A DNA stretch of 64,000 nt from Mycobacterium hubeiense (GCF_002838065.1 NZ_PIZU01000001.1:281355-345354); one strand, 5' to 3'. Positions 9,095 through 17,677 are shown, numbered from the stretch's first letter. Notes: generated by a model from the sequence alone, not told the origin. Numbers and translations: made by a program.

Positions 9095-10653
9095 CTGCGC
9101 CGACGTACGAGGCCGCCATCATCGGCGCGGGCCCCGGCGGCATAACGGCCGGCCACATGCTGCTCAAGAAGGGCATCACAAACTTCGTGATCCTGGAACG
9201 GGCAAGCGATTTCGGCGGCACCTGGCGCGACAACCACTACCCCGGGCTGGCCGTCGACATTCCGTCGCTGTGGTACCAGCTGCCGTTTGCGCCCAACCCC
9301 AACTGGTCCCGGTTGTTCGCACCAGGCCCCGAGATCCAGCGGTACCTTCAGGACACCGCCCGCACGCTGGGGTTGTATCAGTATCTGCAGGCCAATTCTG
9401 AAGTGACACAGCAGCAGTGGGACGACCATGCGGGCATGTGGCGTCTGCGCATCAAGAACCGGCCGACCGTCACCGCCCGATTCGTGATCAGCTCGGTCGG
9501 CGGCTACGTCAACGCCAAGAACACCATCGACATCGACGGCGTAGACGATTTCGAGGGCACGATTCTGCGGCCCAACGCCTGGGATGATGGCTATGACACT
9601 CGCGGAAAGCGCATCGCCGTGATCGGCACTGGATCCAGTGGCGTGCAGATCGCGTCGGCGCTGGCCGCACAAGCCCGCAGTCTGGACGTCTACCAGCGCA
9701 CACCCGGCTGGATACTGCCCAAGATCGACTTCGAGTTCACGCCATGGATGCGAAAAGCTTTGAGCCTGCCCGGTTTGATCGCCGCCGTCAATCTGGCGGG
9801 CCGAGTCGTGATGGACGCATTCATGGTGGCGCCCATCGTGCACCTGCTGTCGCGGCTGCCCGACAAAGTGCTCGTCCGCGTCCTTCCGCTCTACGACAAG
9901 TGGTGCCGACTGCTGTACCGCATACTGCTGCGCGCGACGGTCGACGACCCCGCCTACCGCAAAGCCCTGCTGCCCCGCATCGGCATCCTCGCCAAACGCC
10001 CGGTCATCTCCAGCACGTTCTTCAAGGCGCTCAACAGACCCAACACGTCGTTGATCACCACTCCCATCCAGAGAATCACCCACACCGGCGTGCGCACCAC
10101 CGACGGCACCGAACGCGCCGCCGATCTGATCGTGGCGGCCACCGGCTACGAGCTGTGGACCGATCCGGAGACGTATCGACCGGGTACTATCCTGGGCGCC
10201 AACGGATTTGATCTTGCCGAGTACTACCGGGCGCACGGGTTGCGCAGCTATGCGGGTACTGCGCATCCACGGCTGCCCAACCGATGGGAGATCGTCGGCC
10301 CCACCGGCTTCGTCGGCTTCGCGTGGATGGACTACGACGAGACGATGGCCGAGCACGCGGTCCGCATGATCGAGGAGACCCGCCGGCGCGGCGCCCACGT
10401 CGTCGAGGTCAGCCAGGACGCGTTCAACCGCTGGAATGAGCGGATGCGCCGGCAGGGTAAGGCGGTGCAGGTCTACATCGTCGACTGCAATCGCGGCCTG
10501 AACAGCTACTTCGTCAACTCACACGGCGAGGTTGTGTACTACCGGCCGCAAACCATCACCGGGGCAAGGCGTTTCAGTCGGCGCTCACCGCTGTCGGACT
10601 ACCAGTTCTCCCAACGGCCGGCCTACACACCAGTCAAGGAGAAAACGGCATGA
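9091..10653 (+). CDS. Flavin-containing (Baeyer-Villiger-type) monooxygenase
   Basis: This 520-aa, two-dinucleotide-fold flavoprotein has an FAD-binding GAGPGG at residues 12-17, FGGTW at 41-45 and an NADPH-binding GTGSSG at 179-184. The segment FEGTILRPNAWD (154-165) sits where Baeyer-Villiger enzymes carry FxGxxxHxxxW; the central His is replaced by Arg160 here. The enzyme would insert oxygen into a ketone or oxidise a heteroatom using NADPH and O2. The GTG start overlaps the TetR stop, and the stop overlaps the SDR gene by 4 nt, so the three are co-translated. Confidence 0.88.
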   Translation: MTAPTYEAAIIGAGPGGITAGHMLLKKGITNFVILERASDFGGTWRDNHYPGLAVDIPSLWYQLPFAPNPNWSRLFAPGPEIQRYLQDTARTLGLYQYLQANSEVTQQQWDDHAGMWRLRIKNRPTVTARFVISSVGGYVNAKNTIDIDGVDDFEGTILRPNAWDDGYDTRGKRIAVIGTGSSGVQIASALAAQARSLDVYQRTPGWILPKIDFEFTPWMRKALSLPGLIAAVNLAGRVVMDAFMVAPIVHLLSRLPDKVLVRVLPLYDKWCRLLYRILLRATVDDPAYRKALLPRIGILAKRPVISSTFFKALNRPNTSLITTPIQRITHTGVRTTDGTERAADLIVAATGYELWTDPETYRPGTILGANGFDLAEYYRAHGLRSYAGTAHPRLPNRWEIVGPTGFVGFAWMDYDETMAEHAVRMIEETRRRGAHVVEVSQDAFNRWNERMRRQGKAVQVYIVDCNRGLNSYFVNSHGEVVYYRPQTITGARRFSRRSPLSDYQFSQRPAYTPVKEKTA

Positions 10654-11471
10654 CGGACACACCGCTGGCGGGCAAGGTCGCCTATGTGACGGGGGCGGCA
10701 CGCGGACAGGGTCGCTCGCACTGCGTGCGGCTGGCGCGGGCCGGCGCCGACATCGTCGCCATCGACGCCTGTGGTCCGGTGGCCCAGCACAACGGCTACG
10801 AGCCCGCCCGCCCCGAGGACCTCGCCGAAACGGTCAGCCTCGTAGAGGGTGAGGGCCGCAAGATCCTGGCGGCCGAGGTCGACGTGCGCGACGCCGCCGG
10901 ACAGCAGCGTGTCGTCGCCGACGCGGTCGAGCAGTTCGGCCGTCTCGACATCGTCGTCGCCAACGCAGGAGTGATGAATTGGGGTCGGCTGTGGGAGATT
11001 TCGGCCGAGCAGTGGCAGGACGTCCTCGACGTCAACCTGACCGGTGTGTGGAACACCATCAAAGCCGTGGTGCCGCCCATGATCGGCGCCGGCAACGGCG
11101 GTTCGATCATCACCATCAGCTCAGCCGCCGGCATCAAGGCCGTGCCGGGCTGCGGCCATTACTGCGCCAGCAAGTTCGGCGTCGTCGGGCTGACCAACTC
11201 ACTGGCAGTTGAACTGGGCGAGTTCGGAATCCGGGTGAATTCAGTGCACCCGTACGGCACCGACACGCCGATGGGCAACGACGTGTCGATGTACAAGATC
11301 TTCCAGGACCACCCGAATTACATCCACAGCTTCTCGCCCGGCGCGCTGCCCACCGACTCGCTGGCCGCGCCGGACTTGATTTCCGACATCGTCGTCTGGC
11401 TGGCCAGCGACGCGTCGTCGTTGGTGACCGCCGCCCAAATCCCCGCGGACAAGGGTTATCTGAAGATCTGA
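10650..11471 (+). CDS. Mycofactocin-coupled SDR family oxidoreductase
   Basis: This 273-aa short-chain dehydrogenase has TGAARGQGRSH at the nucleotide-binding loop, an NAG motif and a YCASK catalytic pair. The TGAARGQGRSHCVRLA opening and the long insertion AIDACGPVAQHNGYEPARPEDL match the family whose NAD is tightly held and reoxidised through mycofactocin. It probably oxidises a secondary or primary alcohol. The ATG overlaps the monooxygenase stop (ATGA), so alcohol oxidation and oxygenation probably act in one pathway. No mycofactocin biosynthesis gene is in the window. Confidence 0.88.
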   Translation: MTDTPLAGKVAYVTGAARGQGRSHCVRLARAGADIVAIDACGPVAQHNGYEPARPEDLAETVSLVEGEGRKILAAEVDVRDAAGQQRVVADAVEQFGRLDIVVANAGVMNWGRLWEISAEQWQDVLDVNLTGVWNTIKAVVPPMIGAGNGGSIITISSAAGIKAVPGCGHYCASKFGVVGLTNSLAVELGEFGIRVNSVHPYGTDTPMGNDVSMYKIFQDHPNYIHSFSPGALPTDSLAAPDLISDIVVWLASDASSLVTAAQIPADKGYLKI

Positions 11472-11489
11472 CGTCCGTCGAAGTACGGG

Positions 11490-12371
11490 CTACAGGCGCG
11501 ACTGTTCCTTGATCGCCGTGTCGGTGGTACGCAGCGGGCGGATCAGCGCGTCCTGGCTGAACGAGGCGAGCATCTCGCCGGATTCGGTGTGCACCGTGCC
11601 GCGGACGTACGACATACCCGACCCCACCTGAGTGCTCTCGTGGCTGTACAGCAGCCAGCCGTCCCAGCGCACCGGCTCGTGGAAGCTCACCGTCACCGTC
11701 ATTGGGGCGGTCGATACCGTCAGATGTGCCTGGGCGGTACCGATGCCTTCATGCGCCCGCATCGTCGTCGAAATCCCCAAATGGCCGGTGAAATACGCGA
11801 GCAGCGCCTTGGCCAGATCGTCACGGGTCGGGATCGGGTCGTAGTGCAGCCAGGCGTACAGCTCCGGCGGTCCGACCTCGTCGGGACTGTTGACGTCGAC
11901 GACGTCGACCAGTCGCACCTGGCGCCCGGCCATCGGCATCTGCGCCACGTTCGCGTCGGCGGGGCCGGCGACGTCGGGCCGCGGCAGGTGGTGGCGGATG
12001 ACGTCGTCCGACGGCACATCGGTGAACACCGTCGCGGTGATGCAGCGCTTGCCGTTCTGCGACGCCGACACGACCGCGGTCGCGGTGGAGCGCCCTTCAC
12101 TGATGACGTCGATATCGAATTCCACTGGCGGCCCGACCATCACGGCGCGCGCGAACACCGCGTGCGCCGAGCGCACCGACTTCTCCGGAAACCGTTTGGC
12201 CACCGCGACAATCGCCTGGGCCAGCACCTGGGTGCCCTCCACGACCTGCCGGTCATCCTCGCCCGCCGGACCGGTCGGGGCCGTGAACCGGCCCTCGCCT
12301 GACGGTTGCGCATCGAAGAGTTCGAGCAGGCCCTCGACCGTCCATTGCGCCTGGTCGGATTCCGTTGTCAT
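11490..12371 (-). CDS. Acyl-CoA thioesterase-like (double hotdog) protein
   Basis: This 293-aa protein resembles TesB-type acyl-CoA thioesterases in its second half: GHLGISTTMRAHEGIGTAQAHLTVSTAPMTVTVSFHEPVRWDGWLLYSHESTQVGSGMSYVRGTVHTESGEMLASFSQDALIR. The first half (VLAQAIVAVAKRFPEKSVRSAHAVFARA) is the matching N-terminal hotdog. It would hydrolyse CoA thioesters, though a non-enzymatic acyl-CoA binding role cannot be excluded. The ATG at 12371 overlaps the stop of the upstream LLM gene (ATGA), so the two are one transcript pointing away from the TetR gene at 13263. It is convergent with the SDR gene. Confidence 0.8.
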   Translation of the reverse strand: MTTESDQAQWTVEGLLELFDAQPSGEGRFTAPTGPAGEDDRQVVEGTQVLAQAIVAVAKRFPEKSVRSAHAVFARAVMVGPPVEFDIDVISEGRSTATAVVSASQNGKRCITATVFTDVPSDDVIRHHLPRPDVAGPADANVAQMPMAGRQVRLVDVVDVNSPDEVGPPELYAWLHYDPIPTRDDLAKALLAYFTGHLGISTTMRAHEGIGTAQAHLTVSTAPMTVTVSFHEPVRWDGWLLYSHESTQVGSGMSYVRGTVHTESGEMLASFSQDALIRPLRTTDTAIKEQSRL

Positions 12372-13213
12372 GTCGCGTCCTCTCTCATCACCGTGTCGGC
12401 AAACTCGGAAAGCGTTTCGGGCTGGGCGAAATCGGCGAACCACACGTAGAAGCGTTCGACACCTTGGGCCGCCAGGCCGGCGAAATGGTTGCCGAGTTCT
12501 GCCGCGTCGCCGCACACCAGACCGTCGCCGAGATGGCCGAATCGCCGGTTGCTCACCTCGATGACCGAATCCCGGTCGGCGCCGGCGCCGACGAATCCCA
12601 CCATCTGCTGAATCGACACCCGCGCAGCGCCGGCATCAGGCCGCAGCTGCGCCAGCTTGCCGATTTCGGGCGCGGGAATGTTCCACCAGTCGGCGTACCG
12701 GCGGACCAGTGCCATCGTCTTCTTGCCCGTTCCCCCGAGCACCAACGGAATTCGGTGCGGCGGCCGGGGTTGCTGCGCCACGTCGGAATCGCCCCAATAC
12801 TGGCGGATCAGCTCGAGGTCGCGCTCGAGGCGCCGCACGCGCGACCCGACGTCGTCGGCGCCTTCGATGTCGAATCTGGTGAACTCGGCCGGCCACGAAC
12901 CTGAGCCGAGGCCGAGGTCGAATCTGCCGCCGGATGCCGCGGACAGGGTCACCGCCTGCTTCGCGAGCACCGCTGGATGCCGAAACGCGCTGCACAGCAC
13001 CAGATGCCCGATGCGCAGCTTTTCGGTGCGGGCGGCCACCCAATCGGCGACGGTCATTGCCTCCCAAATGCTTTGGTGCGCGGCGCCAGGCGACTCGAGA
13101 TGGTCGATGAACGCGATGCCGTCGAAGCCGCTGGCTTCGGCGACGCGCGCACGCTCGACGATCTCGGCGATTTCCAACCGCACCTGTGGCAGGAAGAGGA
13201 ACCATTCGGCCAT
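12368..13213 (-). CDS. LLM class (luciferase-like, probably F420-dependent) oxidoreductase
   Basis: A 281-aa TIM-barrel flavin/F420 oxidoreductase. GFDGIAFIDHLESP, LRIGHLVLCSAFRHPAVLAKQAVTLSAASGGRFDLGLGSG and the later PLVLGGTGKKTMALVRRYADWWN are typical of the luciferase-like family; mycobacterial members mostly use F420. The substrate is unknown. It is transcribed away from the TetR gene at 13263, with only 49 bp between start codons, and that gap holds one of two matching 19-bp operator-like sites. Coupled to the downstream thioesterase-like gene by a 4-nt overlap. Confidence 0.87.
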   Translation of the reverse strand: MAEWFLFLPQVRLEIAEIVERARVAEASGFDGIAFIDHLESPGAAHQSIWEAMTVADWVAARTEKLRIGHLVLCSAFRHPAVLAKQAVTLSAASGGRFDLGLGSGSWPAEFTRFDIEGADDVGSRVRRLERDLELIRQYWGDSDVAQQPRPPHRIPLVLGGTGKKTMALVRRYADWWNIPAPEIGKLAQLRPDAGAARVSIQQMVGFVGAGADRDSVIEVSNRRFGHLGDGLVCGDAAELGNHFAGLAAQGVERFYVWFADFAQPETLSEFADTVMREDAT

Positions 13214-13240
13214 CGGTGCAACACAGTAACCGAGCTTCTA

Positions 13241-13259
13241 CGAAAGCGGTAACGTCGTT
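13241..13259. promoter_or_regulatory. Candidate TetR operator, site 1 (LLM/TetR divergent promoter)
   Basis: CGAAAGCGGTAACGTCGTT lies between the divergent LLM and TetR starts. Its reverse complement matches the site at 13920-13938 at 16 of 19 positions (AACGWCRTTACCRCTTTCG). The TAACGT at 13250-13255 could be the -10 box of the TetR gene, placing the transcript start at its ATG (13263), so a bound repressor would block it directly. Regulation of the LLM gene from the same site is inferred. Confidence 0.65.
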
Positions 13260-13262
13260 CTC

Positions 13263-13889
13263 ATGGCTAAGCCCAGCGGACGACAACCAGAGCCCGGGGC
13301 GATCGACACCGAATCGCGCGCGACTCGCTTCATGCGGTCCGCGCTGGCGATCCTGGGCGAAACGGGCCGCACAGACTTCACCGTGCTGGAAGTGGTGGAG
13401 CGGTCGAAGACGTCACTGCGGTCCTTTTACCAGCACTTCTCGACCAAGGACGAGTTGCTGCTCGCGCTCATCGACAAGATCATGGCCGAGTCGACCCGCC
13501 GGTGGCGGGAGGAAACCGAGGACCTGGACAGCCTCGCCGCGCTGCGCCTGTTGATCGACCGGATCTGCACACCCGCGGAAACCAGCACCCAGGACAGGGT
13601 CAACCGCGGCCTGACGTCCTACAACGACCGCCTCGCCGAGACGCTGCCCCGCGAGTACGCCCGCGTGCTGTCCCCGCTGCATGGACTGATCAAAGACATC
13701 ATCAACCGGGGGATCGCCGACGGCACCTTCCGGGCCGGCCTCGACGTCGACGCCACCGCCGCACTGATCATGCAGTCGGCGCTCGGGGCCATGCGCCTGC
13801 ACGTCCTGGGCGCCGAGTTGAACGGCGTCCCTGTCGACGCCGACCACATCTACGACTTCTGCGTACACGGCCTGACCAGCGCCGGGTGA
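13263..13889 (+). CDS. TetR family transcriptional regulator of the amidohydrolase/acyl-CoA dehydrogenase cluster
   Basis: This 208-aa protein has a helix-turn-helix at about residues 39-59 (FTVLEVVERSKTSLRSFYQHF) followed by the KDELLLALI of TetR proteins and a C-terminal ligand domain. The charged N-terminal tail (MAKPSGRQPEPGAID) is not part of the fold. It faces the LLM gene divergently and precedes the amidohydrolase gene by 76 bp; both gaps contain the same 19-bp motif, which makes it the likely local repressor. The inducer is unknown; acyl-CoA intermediates are common ligands of mycobacterial TetR repressors in such clusters. Confidence 0.9.
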   Translation: MAKPSGRQPEPGAIDTESRATRFMRSALAILGETGRTDFTVLEVVERSKTSLRSFYQHFSTKDELLLALIDKIMAESTRRWREETEDLDSLAALRLLIDRICTPAETSTQDRVNRGLTSYNDRLAETLPREYARVLSPLHGLIKDIINRGIADGTFRAGLDVDATAALIMQSALGAMRLHVLGAELNGVPVDADHIYDFCVHGLTSAG

Positions 13890-13914
13890 CCCCGTTGTTT
13901 ACCCTGCTCGCGGC

Positions 13915-13938
13915 GTGGTAACGTCATTACCACTTTCG
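13915..13938. promoter_or_regulatory. Candidate TetR operator, site 2 (amidohydrolase promoter), perfect palindrome
   Basis: GTGGTAA (13915-13921) and TTACCAC (13927-13933) are perfect 7-bp inverted arms around CGTCA. With the following CTTTCG, the segment 13920-13938 matches the inverse of site 1 at 16 of 19 positions. It lies 27-50 bp before the amidohydrolase ATG and upstream of a strong ribosome binding site (AAGGAGG at 13954-13960), a suitable position for repression of the three-gene operon downstream. Confidence 0.7.
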
Positions 13939-13965
13939 ACAACGAGACTCTCCAAGGAGGCGAAC

Positions 13966-15198
13966 ATGCCATCTCGACAGCTGTCGTATCCCGTGTTCGA
14001 CGCCGACAACCACTTCTATGAGCCCAAAGAAGCCCTGACGAAGTTCTTGCCCGACAACCGCAAGGGCGTCATCGACTACATCGACGTGCACGGGCGGACC
14101 AAGATCATGGTTCGCAACCACATCAGCGACTACATCCCCAACCCGACCTTCGAGGTGGTCGCTCGCCCTGGCGCGCAGGAGGAGTACTTCCGGCACGGCA
14201 GCGGCGGAAAGAGCTACCGCGAGGTGCTGGGCAAGCCCATGAAGGCCATCCCCGCGTTCCGCGATCCGGCGGCGCGCCTCGAGGTGATGGACGGGCTCGG
14301 CCTGGACTACACCTTGATGTTCCCAACCCTGGCCTCGCTGGTCGAGGAGCGGTTGAAAGACGATCCGGAACTGATCCACGACATCATCCACGCGCTCAAC
14401 CAGTGGATGTACGAGACGTGGCAGTTCAACTACGAGGACCGCATCTTCTCCACCCCGGTCATCACGCTGCCCATCGTCGATCGGGCGCTCGAAGAGCTTC
14501 AGTGGTGTCTGGAACGCGGCGCCAAGACTGTTTTGGTCCGGCCCGCGCCGGTGCCCGGCTACCGCGGCACCCGCTCGTTCGGGTTGCCCGAGTTCGACCC
14601 GTTCTGGGAGGCCTGCGTCAAGGCCGGCATCCCGGTGGCGATGCATGCGTCGGACAGTGGATACGCCCAGTACCTCAACGACTGGGAGCCCGCCGACGAG
14701 TTCCTGCCGTTCAAGCCCACCGCATTCCGGATGGTCGCGATGGGTAAGCGCCCGATCGAGGACACCATGGCCGCACTGGTCTGCCACGGCGCGCTGACGC
14801 GCAATCCTGATCTGCGCATCCTGTCCGTCGAGAACGGCGCCGACTGGGTGCCCTACCTGTTCAAGCAGTTCAAGAGCACCTACGCGAAGATGCCGAATGA
14901 GTTTCCCGAGGACCCGATCCAGGCGTTCAAGCGCAACGTGTACGTCGCGCCGTTCTGGGAGGACAACTTCAAGGAGATGGCAGATCTGGTCGGCATCGAC
15001 CGCGTCATCTTCGGCTCCGACTGGCCGCATCCGGAGGGTCTGGCAGATCCGATCAAGCTGGCCGACGATCTACAAGCCCATGGCCTGGACGACGAGGGCG
15101 TGCGGAAGGTGATGGGCAAGAACATGATTGACTTGTTCAATGTGGAGGACAAGATCGTCCACAAGCCGGACGTGCCACCGCTCGTCATCCCGGCCTGA
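13966..15198 (+). CDS. Amidohydrolase family (metal-dependent hydrolase/decarboxylase) protein
   Basis: This 410-aa TIM-barrel protein of the amidohydrolase-2 type (ACMSD-like group) opens with YPVFDADNHFYEP, where DADxH provides the first metal ligands. It continues with PVAMHASDSGYAQYL (metal His) and ends with RVIFGSDWPHPEGLADP, where GSDWPHPEG is the family's catalytic Asp region. Members hydrolyse or decarboxylate ring-cleavage and related acids; the substrate here is unknown. ATG 13966 has AAGGAGG six bases upstream. It heads an operon with two acyl-CoA dehydrogenases under a probable TetR operator. Confidence 0.88.
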   Translation: MPSRQLSYPVFDADNHFYEPKEALTKFLPDNRKGVIDYIDVHGRTKIMVRNHISDYIPNPTFEVVARPGAQEEYFRHGSGGKSYREVLGKPMKAIPAFRDPAARLEVMDGLGLDYTLMFPTLASLVEERLKDDPELIHDIIHALNQWMYETWQFNYEDRIFSTPVITLPIVDRALEELQWCLERGAKTVLVRPAPVPGYRGTRSFGLPEFDPFWEACVKAGIPVAMHASDSGYAQYLNDWEPADEFLPFKPTAFRMVAMGKRPIEDTMAALVCHGALTRNPDLRILSVENGADWVPYLFKQFKSTYAKMPNEFPEDPIQAFKRNVYVAPFWEDNFKEMADLVGIDRVIFGSDWPHPEGLADPIKLADDLQAHGLDDEGVRKVMGKNMIDLFNVEDKIVHKPDVPPLVIPA

Positions 15199-15283
15199 CC
15201 AATTCCGCCGCTGCGAGTGCGCCGGGCAGTCGGGTGTGCTCGCGGCGGGTGGAGCCCAAACAACAAGAGGCTGAACTGATCTC

Positions 15284-16417
15284 ATGACCGACGCCGCCAA
15301 TCCCGAACAAATGTTGTTCGCCTCCACGGCGCAGGCGTTTCTGGAGAAGGAAGCGCCGCTGAGCCGGGTACGTGAACTGCACGAGCAAGGCATCTCGTTC
15401 GAGCCCGACTGGTGGCGGCGCGCCGCCGAATTGGGCTGGGCCAGCCTGCTGGTGCCCGAAGCGCTCGGCGGCGGCAGCGTGTCCGGTGACGGCGTGGCCG
15501 ATCTCGCGCTGGTCGCCGAGCAGGCCGGCAAGACGGTCGCACCGGGCCCATTGCATCCGGTGAGCACCGTTCTCGCCGGACTGGTCGAGGCGCCCGAAAA
15601 CCACGAGGCGACAATCGAATCGCTGGTGTCCGGCGAATCGGTGGCGTCGTGGGCGGTCTACGAGCCGGGCAAGCCGTGGTCGCCGCTCGATCCGGGTGTG
15701 ACCGCAACCCCAACCGCGACGGGCTACCGCCTCGACGGGGTGAAGGACCGGGTCGAGGCCGGCGATCAGTGTTCCGTGTTCCTCGTCGTCGCGCGATGCG
15801 ACGGTGCGGTGCGACAGTTCCTGGTGCCGGCCGATGCGCACGGCGTCGAGGTCCAGGCGCGCCGGTCGATCGACCTGGTGAAGCGTTATGCCACCGTGCG
15901 TTTGGACGATGTGGAGGTCGACGAATCTGCCGCCGTAGGAACCGCGGCGCAGACCGCAGCGCTGGTCGATCGGCAGAGCCAGATCGCGGTGATGCTCCAG
16001 TGTGCCGAGGTCGTCGGCATCCTCGACACGGTGCTGGGCTTCACCATTCAGTGGGCCTTCGACCGGCACTCGTTCGGGCGTCCGCTGGCGTCGTACCAGG
16101 CACTCAAACACCGCTACGCGGACCTGAAGATCTGGTTCGAGGCGTGCCGCGCTACCACCCGCGCTGCGGTGACCGAGGTTTCCAAGCGCTCCCCTAGTGC
16201 CGACATGGCGGTCAGCGTGGCCAAATCGTATGTGGGAGAACGTGCTCCGGGCATGTTGCAGGACTGCATTCAACTGCACGGCGGTATCGGCGTCACTTGG
16301 GAACACGATCTGCATCTGTATTTGCGCCGAGTCACGCTGTACCGCTCGATGTTCGGCACACCCGAGGACCACAACCTGCGCGTGTATGCGCTGACCGAAC
16401 AACGGAAGTCAGCCTGA
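15284..16417 (+). CDS. Acyl-CoA dehydrogenase, first of an adjacent pair
   Basis: A 377-aa acyl-CoA dehydrogenase fold: the helical N-terminal domain has AAELGWASLLVPEALGGG, the C-terminal part FGRPLASYQALKHRYADLKIWFEACRA, then QDCIQLHGGIGVTWEHDLHLYLRRV. It would alpha,beta-dehydrogenate an acyl-CoA with FAD. It overlaps the next acyl-CoA dehydrogenase by one base (TGATG). In mycobacteria, adjacent acyl-CoA dehydrogenase genes often encode alpha2beta2 heterotetramers for bulky substrates, where one subunit supplies the base. It lies 85 bp after the amidohydrolase gene, same operon. Confidence 0.87.
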   Translation: MTDAANPEQMLFASTAQAFLEKEAPLSRVRELHEQGISFEPDWWRRAAELGWASLLVPEALGGGSVSGDGVADLALVAEQAGKTVAPGPLHPVSTVLAGLVEAPENHEATIESLVSGESVASWAVYEPGKPWSPLDPGVTATPTATGYRLDGVKDRVEAGDQCSVFLVVARCDGAVRQFLVPADAHGVEVQARRSIDLVKRYATVRLDDVEVDESAAVGTAAQTAALVDRQSQIAVMLQCAEVVGILDTVLGFTIQWAFDRHSFGRPLASYQALKHRYADLKIWFEACRATTRAAVTEVSKRSPSADMAVSVAKSYVGERAPGMLQDCIQLHGGIGVTWEHDLHLYLRRVTLYRSMFGTPEDHNLRVYALTEQRKSA

Positions 16418-17673
16418 TGACCGAGACGACGGCCTTGTCGACCGAAACCACCGAATCCGTCGAGGACTTCGCGGCGCGGGCCCGGGCATGGCTGGCCGAG
16501 AATATGCCTCGCATCGATCCGGCCAACCCGCCCGAAGTGGACCGTGGCGAGCAGGGGCCATGGCTGCGGGCGCGGGAACTCCAAAAGAAGCTCTATGAGG
16601 GCGGTTTCGCCGGTATCTGCTTCCCGCGAGAGTACGGCGGGCTGGGTCTGCCTATCGAGTATCAGCGGGCGTTCGACATCGAGTCCCGCGGATATGAAAT
16701 GCCGATCATTCTCAACACGCCGACCTTCACGATCTGCGCAGCGACCATCCTGGACACCGGCAGCGAGGAGCAGAAACGTCAGCACATCTCGGCCGCGCTG
16801 CGCGGCGAGGAGGTGCTGGTGCAGCTGCTGAGTGAACCCAGCGGCGGATCGGATCTGGCCGGCGTCATCACCCGCGCCGACCGCAAGGGCGACAAGTGGG
16901 TGATCAACGGCGCAAAGACATGGAGCACCAGCGCATTCGCCGCCGACTACGGCCTACTGCTGGCACGCACCGACTGGACTGTGCCCAAGCACGAAGGCCT
17001 GACGATGTTCTTGGTGCCGATCAACAGCCCCGGCATCACGCTGCGGCGCATCAAACAGGTCAACGGCTCGGTGGAGTTCTGCGAGGAGTTCTTCGACAAC
17101 GTCGAACTCGGCGACGAGGCCGTGGTCGGCGAGGTCAACGACGGCTGGCAGGTGGCGTCGCGGCAGCTGTACCACGAGCGACGCGCGGTCGGCGGCGGCT
17201 CGGAGTTCGCCAGCGGCATCGGCGCCGAAGGCAAGACGGACGTACCCGTCGACTTCGTCGAATTATTGGCTTCGACAGGACAATCCGACAACGAGCGTGC
17301 CCGCGAGATGGCTGGCCGCGCGATCGTGCACCGGGAGGTACAGAAGCAGCTGATCGACCACGTCTATCACGGCGTCCTCGACGGCTCGCTGCCCCCCGCC
17401 GCGGGATCGATCATCCGCATCACACACGCCGAAACCCATCAGATGGAGATGGACACCGCGTTGGCCCTCACCGGCAGCACCGGTGTGGTCGAGGGCGACG
17501 ACGATCTGATCCGCTACGGCGAACGGTACCTGTCGCGGCAGACGGCGTCGCTGGGCGGCGGCACCACCGAGATCGCCCGCAACATCATCGGCGAGCGGGT
17601 GCTGGGCTTCCCCCGCGAGTACGCCGCCGACCGCGGCGTCCCGTTCAAGGACGTCAAGCGCGGCAAGACCTGA
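16417..17673 (+). CDS. Acyl-CoA dehydrogenase, second of an adjacent pair
   Basis: This 418-aa acyl-CoA dehydrogenase opens in the fold with GGFAGICFPREYGGLGLPIEYQRA. QLLSEPSGGSDLAGVITRADRKGDKWVINGAKTWSTSA is the central FAD-contacting barrel. The C-terminal IRYGERYLSRQTASLGGGTTEIARNIIGERVLGFPR is typical of FadE partners in two-subunit enzymes. The start is the ATG sharing one base with the previous stop; an upstream extension in this frame only reads through the neighbour. Probable partner of the preceding subunit. It ends 4 bp before the convergent radical SAM gene. Confidence 0.88.
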   Translation: MTETTALSTETTESVEDFAARARAWLAENMPRIDPANPPEVDRGEQGPWLRARELQKKLYEGGFAGICFPREYGGLGLPIEYQRAFDIESRGYEMPIILNTPTFTICAATILDTGSEEQKRQHISAALRGEEVLVQLLSEPSGGSDLAGVITRADRKGDKWVINGAKTWSTSAFAADYGLLLARTDWTVPKHEGLTMFLVPINSPGITLRRIKQVNGSVEFCEEFFDNVELGDEAVVGEVNDGWQVASRQLYHERRAVGGGSEFASGIGAEGKTDVPVDFVELLASTGQSDNERAREMAGRAIVHREVQKQLIDHVYHGVLDGSLPPAAGSIIRITHAETHQMEMDTALALTGSTGVVEGDDDLIRYGERYLSRQTASLGGGTTEIARNIIGERVLGFPREYAADRGVPFKDVKRGKT

Positions 17674-17677
17674 GCCG

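Noticed and set aside
8509..10398. Minus-strand frame of about 629 codons opposite the TetR and monooxygenase genes
   Set aside because: No domain recognisable; the plus strand encodes two clear families with coupled starts.
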